Positions 56,841 to 64,000 of a stretch of 64,000 nucleotides of DNA are shown one piece after another. The stretch comes from Neoceratodus forsteri. Taxonomy: Eukaryota > Chordata > Ceratodontiformes > Ceratodontidae. A program made the translations under genes and the position numbers. The notes under the pieces are model-generated. The model had not been told where the DNA came from and searched no databases. It worked only from the letters and a program-made list of their open reading frames with translations. The DNA lies in the NCBI GenBank assembly GCA_016271365.2, contig CM057451.1:496378501-496442500 (forward strand), read 5' to 3'. Positions within the stretch are counted from its first letter, which is position 1. Every line of letters begins with the position of its first letter.

Positions 56841-58066
56841 GTAAGTATGAAATAAGAAGTATATACTTGCAATGTATTGATTAGTACATTGAAATTAACA
56901 GTTATCTCCTATTAGATTATGCCCATAAAAATGAAGTGTGACTCTTCTGATCTAATTGTCTGTCTGAACAGCTCTGCGATTTTTAAAACTGCAATCAGGA
57001 CATCAGAAGACGTGGTAAACAGGTGTATCTCTAAAACACTTGTTACCATTGAAATTCTGAAATAAAACTACTATCTTGAACAACGCTAAGCTGCTGTCTG
57101 CTAAAGCTCAGTAACAAAATACAAACACCCTTTACTTTCGTAATTGTACTGCTAGACAAACTAAGATGACAGCCAGGCTTTTAACAGATAAGTGCGTATA
57201 AATCAGTCTGACACCCATCTCGATTCACTTGGGACAACATCTCTGTCACTTGCATATACAGCTAGTTCAGTATAGAGAGGACAGTGTTTGTTAAAAGGAA
57301 AGCTAATGGGTACTTCATTCGCATTAACAGACAGAACCTTGCAAACAGCAGAGTGCTGAAAAACTATCACCAGACAATCACGTCTGAAACATGCTGTCCA
57401 ATCCTGTGTTTGGCATGTCAATTGGCTGCTTGCTCATAAAGTGTCCCTTGAAAATATGATGAAACTGATAATAATGATACAAATCTACACAAGCTCAGTA
57501 GCAGGGCAGTGTAGCAATTAGGAAATATTTTTGGCAGTGCAACAAGTACCACAGTAACATTGCATAAATTTACTGCGTTTTTTAATTTACTTAGTTCTTT
57601 CTATCTTACCCAAAAAATAAGCTAGTGTATAATTCCACTCTGCCACTTGAGAATGTTGGTAGTGGTAGGATTCTCTGCAGATGCTGTGTTTACGGCATTG
57701 TAGTGCCTTGTTGCCAAACAACACTACACTACATGGGCAAATGATGTCACCACCAATACCGTTTGGTGTGATATCGCTTAACTATATGGTTGTTGAATGT
57801 AGAATAATTAGAACTGTTTGAATACTGTTTCTGTAAATATCATTGTAGGGTTAGTGACGAGTATGTGTTCTGTGATATGTACCAGTAACTTGTAACTCCG
57901 TGTTACGATTTTCCACTATTAAACTGTGAAAACATGTATTGTCGATACTGAGAAAAAGAGTAACATTTTGAGAGATAGTCTGTACATAATTGTAAGTAGT
58001 AGTTGTAAAATTTACTGTTGCTTTATATTCACTATGTTATGATGTGTAAATATTTAAAATCAGTTA
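56841..58066. other. First part of intron 3 of the SANT gene
   Basis: A/T-rich with no element that I recognise. Confidence 0.4.
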
Positions 58067-59291
58067 AGCAATAATGCACAACGGGGTGTGTGTTGTGTTG
58101 AGATAACATGACGCCTGCGGTGATTAGGCATGATGGCCCACCAATGTCCAAAATATCTGGTGATGAAGTGGATCCCCACCCAATGCATACATAAAGCGCC
58201 ACCACCCTGCTCCTCCCCTCAGCTGGTGGGCGGCAGCACCACACCCACCTGCCACCCTGCTACCGGCAGACTGACAGCTTCATAGGGCTGCACGCCCATT
58301 GGATCAGGGCAACAGCCAATGGGGATGTAGTATAATAGACAGCAGAAGTCAAGATATGTGAATGAACAATCATATCTGCATATCTGGACTGACTTACGGT
58401 GAGGAGACTGTATGCCCATTGGCTGTTGTCCTGGTCCAATGGGCATGCAGCTCAGCCAAGTTGTTAGTAGTGGGTGAGGCAGCAGGCGGGGTGCTGCTGC
58501 CCACTGGCTGATAGGGGAGAGGATGGTGGTGTCCGTGGGTGGGTGGGTGGGGGACACTACATCACCAGTGATATAGTAGATTAGGGGGTTGACGTTATGC
58601 CCATGATCAGGCTTCACGGTACAGTGGAACACCAGGGATATTTGTCTTTGCTGGGGGGTTGAAGTTATGGTCGCTATCGGGAAGGGGTAAATAATGTTAT
58701 GCACACGATTGAGCTGCTTGGAGGGTTACTGATGTGCATGTGATTGGGCTGGTTGGGGGGTAATAATCTTATGCATGTCATTAGGCTGCTGTGGGGGGGT
58801 TTACTGACGTAATGCCTCCCATTGGGATGCTCAGGGTGGTTTACTAATCTTATGACCGTGATCAGGCTGCAGGGGGTGTTGCTCCCTGATGGCTGCTGCT
58901 TACCAGGGTGCAAGATGCAAGTTGTTGGGGATCTGTGCAACCGCATGATAATGCCATGAAAATGGGGCCATATTTACATGCAAATGGCCCCCGCTGTTCC
59001 TTACATAAATCGTGGCCTCATTTACATGTCACCTTTTGAATATCGCAGGTTTGCACATGATGCAATGGAAATTGTGCCATTGCTACTGAATGGTCCACTC
59101 TGATCACTTGTGATACTGCAAGTTACACAGTGCCATGAACAGTGGCTATGGAGATGGGTCAATATTCAAAGAAAATACTCAATAGTGCAACTCCATAGAA
59201 TATCGTCCTTGCTACACAGCTGCACAACTTTTTTGAGTAGTGCAAGGGCTTGCATCACAGAATGGCGCAGTTTGAATATCTGTCCCAGTAT
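58067..59291. mobile_element. Foldback DNA element, inverted relative of 51413-52642
   Basis: Reading from 59291 leftward it begins GGGACAGATATTCAAACTGC and repeats the block order of the 51413 element (GATATTCAA words, TGCAAATGG words, diverged internal units, then a palindrome centred near 58365 with GCCCATTGGATCAGGGCAAC facing GTTGTCCTGGTCCAATGGGC). It lies in intron 3. The two copies are separated by about 5.5 kb and bracket exons 1-3. Confidence 0.75.
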
Positions 59292-59884
59292 TTTAATATC
59301 AGTAGAAGATTGTTGTTCAATCTTGGTAGTAAACAGTTACAGTACAACACTGTTTTTAACTTGTTCCTATGTAAGACAAATCATAGTTATTAACATTTAC
59401 TAATATGTACTACCTGATGTAACAGTGTCAGGGTGCACAGCAGAAATGTTCAAATAGGAAATAGTTAACAAAAACAGTACATCTATATTATGGTAGTTGC
59501 ACAGACTTTACTTTAAGACTGTAAATGACATTAGTTTGATCAATATCTTACTGTGCTATAGATAGTTAGCAACAATTGTATAAATCAAAAATGTGATGCA
59601 AAAGGTTATTTATAATGTATAATATAAATATATTACATTGACAATTTTTAATATTTACAGTACTAATTGAGTAATGGTTCATCATATGTGACTAATATAA
59701 TATATTGAGTAAGAACAATAAGTTTTAAGAATGACTACTTAAATCTATATCCCTAGTAGCAGTGATCTGTGCCTGCTTATGACATATGAAAGGAAAAGAT
59801 AATATAATAATTAGATACAACAGAAAAACAAAATGGTATATTTATTACTATATATTAATTGATATTTTATTTGTATCTTTACAG
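59292..59884. other. Last part of intron 3 of the SANT gene
   Basis: Strongly A/T-rich. It ends with TTTGTATCTTTACAG, a good acceptor for exon 4. Nothing else is recognised. Confidence 0.45.
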
Positions 59885-60132
59885 AAGAACACCGCGAGAA
59901 GACATGCACTGTGCACTGCTGCTGTGTCCGCAGGCTCGAGCAGAAAATAAATTCTATTAAAGAAGAAACTGCTGCGCTGCGGGAGGGGCAAGAGAAATTG
60001 TTGTCCCTCTTTGCAGCACAGCAGGCAATGATTAAATTGCTGCTCGAGCCTGTGGACACAATAGTAGGTGTCAGTGTGTCCAGTACCACTGCCTCATCTG
60101 CACCAGGAACAAGTGACGGACAGACACAGTAA

Positions 60133-61870
60133 CCAGCCTCCACAGCTTCATGTGTGTCTCCCCCCTCTGCTTTGCCGCAACAGCTTCCACTTTGGTGTGC
60201 CTCCACACATTGTCTAACTTGTGGACTGTGCTGCCTCGAGCAGTGCCACATCTCTCTTGATCATGGAGAGTCTGCTATTTGTATATAGTTTAATAGTTGT
60301 ATTAATAATAATCATGTTTATTTGAAATGTTTAGAAAATTATTATTTCTTCAACATATTTATTTTTCAAATTATTTTTGTAAAAGTATAATTTATCATTT
60401 TCTTATTTTTTATTTAAGAATTATAACTTATTTTTTGTATGAAGCAAAAATTTTATTTTTTGTATAACGTGATTTTTTTATATTTGTATATTGAAAGATA
60501 AAAAATAGAATATTTTCTTTAACAAAACATTTCTTGTGTTTCATTTTACCTTTATCCATAGCATCTGTGGAAAACATGATTCATTAGAAAGTCTTTCCTA
60601 CTGATTCTATTACAAGGGTGTAACTGTTGATATTCTGTTAAACAGTGCAGGATTTGAAACAGCCTTATGCTAATCTCTTATTTACTACATTAGTACAGTT
60701 TAGCAATATGCTATTCAATATTTTCTAGTGTTTGATAACATATATAGTATTATTACAATGCAGACAATGACAGATTATGATCATGGTGAGTTCAGCACTG
60801 TGTGACTAGATTTCATACTTCGGCAGATCTTGTGGTACAATACACTGCTACAAGGTTATAAGGATAGTATTAACATAATTGTGTAGAAGCCATTATTGTC
60901 TAATTAACAAACAGTGAAATTTGTTATGCAGTATAAGATTACAGACACAGCAGAGTTTAACATACTTATATTGTGAAACACATAGTATTTCTTATCACTT
61001 TCTTTAGAAAATATGTTAACATGAATACAGTTATCTGGACAATATCTTTAAAGTCAAGTTACACAGTTACAACATGAGGAAATATTGACAGCAGTAAGTA
61101 GGTTTAACACAAAAATGCTTGCATATGGCCTTTAGTATGAAAATTGAACAGTTACTGTAAAATCTAAGAATTTGCAATACCAGCAAAGATTTCTTGTCTG
61201 TGGTATTACACTGGCAAGTAGATAGGAATGAAAACCACTTATGGAAATGCATCAGTAGATATATCCCCAACACAAAATACTATGTGCTCATAATACCATG
61301 CAAATATTTATCTGTCTAACTTTGCATTTCTGTGGGTGGAAATGTTAGTTTTTTTTTGAAACTTAACTTTCATGTTTCATACATTAAATAGTGTGGCTCT
61401 TTAACAGCATCTCAAACGTGTGTACTTGCACTACAAATCCATAATGTAAATGATTAGCTGGTACTGTGGGGTATGTAAACTATTTCTGTATTACCACTGT
61501 ACTCATACACCAGATTATGTGGTGGGAGTGTGACGGCAAAAGGTTAGGCAGTAGCAGCACTGTAGTCATGCAGGTGATCATGTGGTGATACTGTACATCT
61601 TGAAGGACCCGTCCCTCTACCACCACATGTATATGCCAAATCAGATACTGTCACTATATGGGTTGTAGAACATACACTAACAGAACAGTATAGATATAAC
61701 AAATGATTTTATGAGACCGTAGGAGCAAAAGGGTCCATGGTACCACATCTGCATTCATACAGTGAATGATTTGTTGCCATTGTGTGACTGCATTGCCATG
61801 TCTGTATTTACTACTTATACTTACCATTCTCAAAAAGAAGGGAAAGTCATAGCAAAAAAATCCATTTAGT
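60133..61870. other. A/T-rich stretch after the SANT gene
   Basis: The presumed 3' UTR starts here (CCAGCCTCCACAGCTTC). No canonical AATAAA is seen in the first few hundred bases. No ORF worth calling. Confidence 0.4.
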
Positions 61871-61875
61871 GCATC

Positions 61876-62249
61876 AGTTAGGGTTGTTCCACAGCCATAA
61901 AAGTGAGGAAATTCACTGTTAGGGTTGAAAACCCTAACTCTGAATTCACACCCCCCCAGCACCACACACACAGACACACACACACACATATGCAAGTATG
62001 GGGGAGGACCAAGGCAACACGACCAATGACAGACAACCAGCAGCAGGTGACAGAAATAAGAAAAAAATGTCTAAATGTACTACAAGACATCCCCACCCAC
62101 CTGACCGGGTACTGCATGCTCAGTGGAGATCAACAGCAAAACTGAGGCCATGTACACCAAATGTACACATCTCTGATTGCAGCTGCATACAACGTACCGC
62201 ACTTAGTAGTTGCATGGCCTTACCTACCGATGCCCCACACCACAGCACA
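61876..62249 (+). repeat. Inverted repeat arm 1 (374 bp)
   Basis: Starts GCATCAGTTAGGGTTGTTCC and holds TTAGGGTTGAAAACCCTAA (a 19-bp palindrome), a (CA)n run, ACCAATGACAGACAACCAGC and GTACATGC-type words. It matches the reverse complement of 63606-63996 at roughly 90 percent by eye. Both arms keep an ORF of 80-84 codons starting MRKF and ending SGDQQQN, but that may only reflect recent common origin. Confidence 0.88.
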
Positions 62250-63605
62250 ACTGTTACTGTGCCGTTAGTCAATATAAATGCTGAAGGTGCATGATCACAG
62301 TTGTACAAAGGTTTTAACACTAGTGAGTATACTTTAATTAAGAGAACTACATAAATTAAGTACAAGGCACAGCCATGGTCAAGATAAAGGCAGTATTGCA
62401 TTTAGTATCTGATTTACATAGTAGTACATTTACTGCAACTGTTTACTCAAGATAGAGAGGCTGATGTAAACGTATGGAAAAGCATTGCCTGTTCAATGCT
62501 GTGAAATATGTACTGCCAGTATCAGATGCATTCGTACTGATGAAGGTGTACTGCTCATGTACATACATATACCTTCAGTGTGTTTGAATACTAAAGATGC
62601 AGTAAGTATTCGTTGCAAAAAAAAAGTGTAATTGTGTGGATTAGGCCAAGCAACTTCTAAATATCGTAGCACTACTGAGCCAACAATGGTGTAGCTGTAT
62701 CAGAGATGTGTATAGGGTAGATTTTCCTGTAGGCACTTACTGAGTATGTTGTACCTGATAAAGACAATTTCATTGCATCTGTTATGACTAACTTATTGAA
62801 ATAGTGATACATTGACTATTGTTGCAATAAGTGATCTATGTCACTTATGGACACAGCCTAATTTTTTAACAGTTGTTTCATACTCAGGCTGTATACCTAG
62901 TGTTTGGGTTTGCCACAATTATGTCACTGATGCTATCAAAGTGATAACTATATTAATTGTGCTACAATAGGAATCAAGTAGGTATAGTGTAGATATAAAT
63001 AGAATGTCTTTTAGTATAGATTTAACTCACAATGGGTAAGTGTACGAGGACGGCAGGGGTTATTCTCTATCATTGACTGTGTCAGTTATAATCACACTAA
63101 GGTTTCGATGATCTTCATGAGTTAATATTCGCAGCCATTCTCCAGTAACTAGACAGTGGATGCTGTAACTGGGTGGTACACTGTGTTGCAAAGCTCCTGC
63201 AGTGCCTACCAGAGGGAGAGTATCTACACATGAAGGTAATTAAGCAATAAGGCATGACCAATGGTTATGTAAAATGATCTGTTAATCACCCTGTAGGGGT
63301 TTAATGTTGAATGAGGCATAGCCGAGTGCCACATGTCACTAGACAGTGATAAACTGACCATTAACATAATACCTGGGAGTGACTTATTGCTATCATAATA
63401 AAACTGTTTTTTAAACAACATTAAACCATATTCATCATATGGTTAGGCTCTACATGTATGTTAATAAAAACTAAACATAAGGCAGTTAGAATGTTTACAG
63501 CCAATCAGAAAGCTGCATTTCTCAAACCCTTGTTATAATCAGAGATATTATACCTGTACAACTCCTTGATTTTGATCAACTCTATTGCTCAGGTGGTCCT
63601 CCACA
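62250..63605. other. Interior between inverted arms
   Basis: 1.36 kb, A/T-rich, without a recognisable protein. AGCAATAAGGCATGACC is at 63243. Confidence 0.4.
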
Positions 63606-63865
63606 TGTGCTGTGGTGTGGGGCATCGGTAGGTAAGGCCATGCAACTACTAAGTGTGGTACGTTGTGTGCAGCTGCAATCAGGGATGTGTACATTTGGTG
63701 TACATGGCCTCAGTTTTGCTGTTGATCTCCACTGAGCATGCAGTACCTGGTCAAGTAGGTGGGGATGTCTTGTAGTACATTTAGACAATTTTTTCTTATT
63801 TCTGTCACCTGCTGCTGGCTGTCTGTCATTGGTCGTGTTGCCTTGGTCCTCCCCCGTACTTGCAT

Positions 63866-63905
<40 letters not shown>

Positions 63906-63996
63906 TGCTGGGGGGGTATGAATTTGGAGTTAGGGTTTTCAACCCTAACACCAAATTTCCTCATTTTTGTCGCTGTGGAACAACCCTAACTGATGC
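63606..63996 (-). repeat. Inverted repeat arm 2 (391 bp)
   Basis: Partner of 61876-62249. It is longer mainly because of a (GT)n run at 63868-63904. Matching ends at CTGATGCATTA at the very edge of the window, so the outer boundary may lie beyond it. Confidence 0.88.
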
Positions 63997-64000
63997 ATTA

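Larger units (their letters stand above)
52925..60132 (+). pseudogene. Four-exon Myb/SANT-like DNA-binding protein gene with in-frame TGA
   Basis: Exon 1 (52921 on, after TTTTTTTCAG; ATG 52925) starts MSIWSVREVCALFEAV. W4, W37 and the QC pair at residues 57-58 fit a Myb/SANT-like domain as in MSANTD or Harbinger accessory proteins. The family's next Trp position is TGA (53108), after which the domain reads on (LLRQRFYHLRQREE, then WYYLSYELWEAAG). Two donors of identical sequence CAAT|GTAAG lie at 53097 and 53247, both phase 1, so the shorter form avoids the TGA. Exon 2 starts at 54627 (acidic, ESVIFVESDG); its donor is unclear, perhaps 54789, otherwise TAA at 54799. Exon 3 is 56775-56840 (VVTPLVQVKEEDSG, donor GTAAGT). 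Exon 4 is 59885-60132, phase-matched, with a coiled coil (RLEQKINSIKEETAALREGQ) and a Ser/Thr end. Probably nuclear. Pseudogene or readthrough-by-splicing is undecided. Confidence 0.7.

Noticed and set aside
61903..62145. Real protein-coding gene of 80 codons in each inverted arm
   Set aside because: It spans a CA microsatellite and a palindrome; shared frames may only reflect recent duplication. Kept as part of the repeat description.

Overview
The window is vertebrate-type nuclear DNA, not prokaryotic. It has spliced coding exons with GT/AG borders, a tRNA-derived SINE, many dead LINE copies of L2 and CR1/L3 type, TTAA-flanked Kolobok-like and 8-bp-TSD hAT-like MITEs, a solo LTR and microsatellites. 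The mixture (CR1/L3 copies ending in ATAGAAACATAG repeats, L2, amphibian-style TTAA MITEs) suggests a large, repeat-rich amphibian genome, perhaps a caecilian. That placement is inference; lungfish, coelacanth or a reptile cannot be excluded from sequence alone.

Layout. 0-6 kb: a foldback repeat, fragments of shared repeats, a 1.88-kb solo LTR and a SINE. 6-14 kb: two tandem L2 copies (minus strand), then CR1/L3 pieces. 14.5-17.3 kb: a 290-bp-period tandem array, a long hairpin and a GC-rich tandem domain. 17.6-24.3 kb: two minus-strand LINEs, one split by a hAT-type MITE and the other by a Kolobok-type MITE. 25-39 kb: more CR1/L3 pieces, MITE-like elements and unrecognised DNA. 43.0-44.2 kb: three minus-strand exons whose phases fit exactly, giving a 162-residue protein I cannot identify; this is the best host-gene candidate. 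45.7-46.5 kb: another CR1/L3 piece.

46.8-60 kb is the most unusual part. It starts with an inverted copy of the 14.5-17.3 kb structure (tip palindrome, GC-rich tandem domain, hairpin unit, ~297-bp tandem array). Next come five alternating copies of a 20-bp near-palindrome, a CCAAT box and splice donor, and an intact 190-residue SGNH/GDSL-type hydrolase ORF. A four-exon gene follows, with a Myb/SANT-like DNA-binding domain and a C-terminal coiled coil. Two long foldback elements in opposite orientation lie in this gene region, and a 375-390 bp inverted repeat pair occupies 61.9-64.0 kb. I read 46.8 kb to at least 60 kb as a candidate large, undescribed mobile element carrying accessory genes. 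Its transposase or recombinase is not visible here and may lie beyond the window. The 14.5-17.3 kb block would be a second, partial copy in opposite orientation.

Limits: no database search was possible. Family names rest on motif recognition, terminal repeats and target-site duplications. The LINE ORFs are fragments with stops, frameshifts and damaged catalytic motifs.
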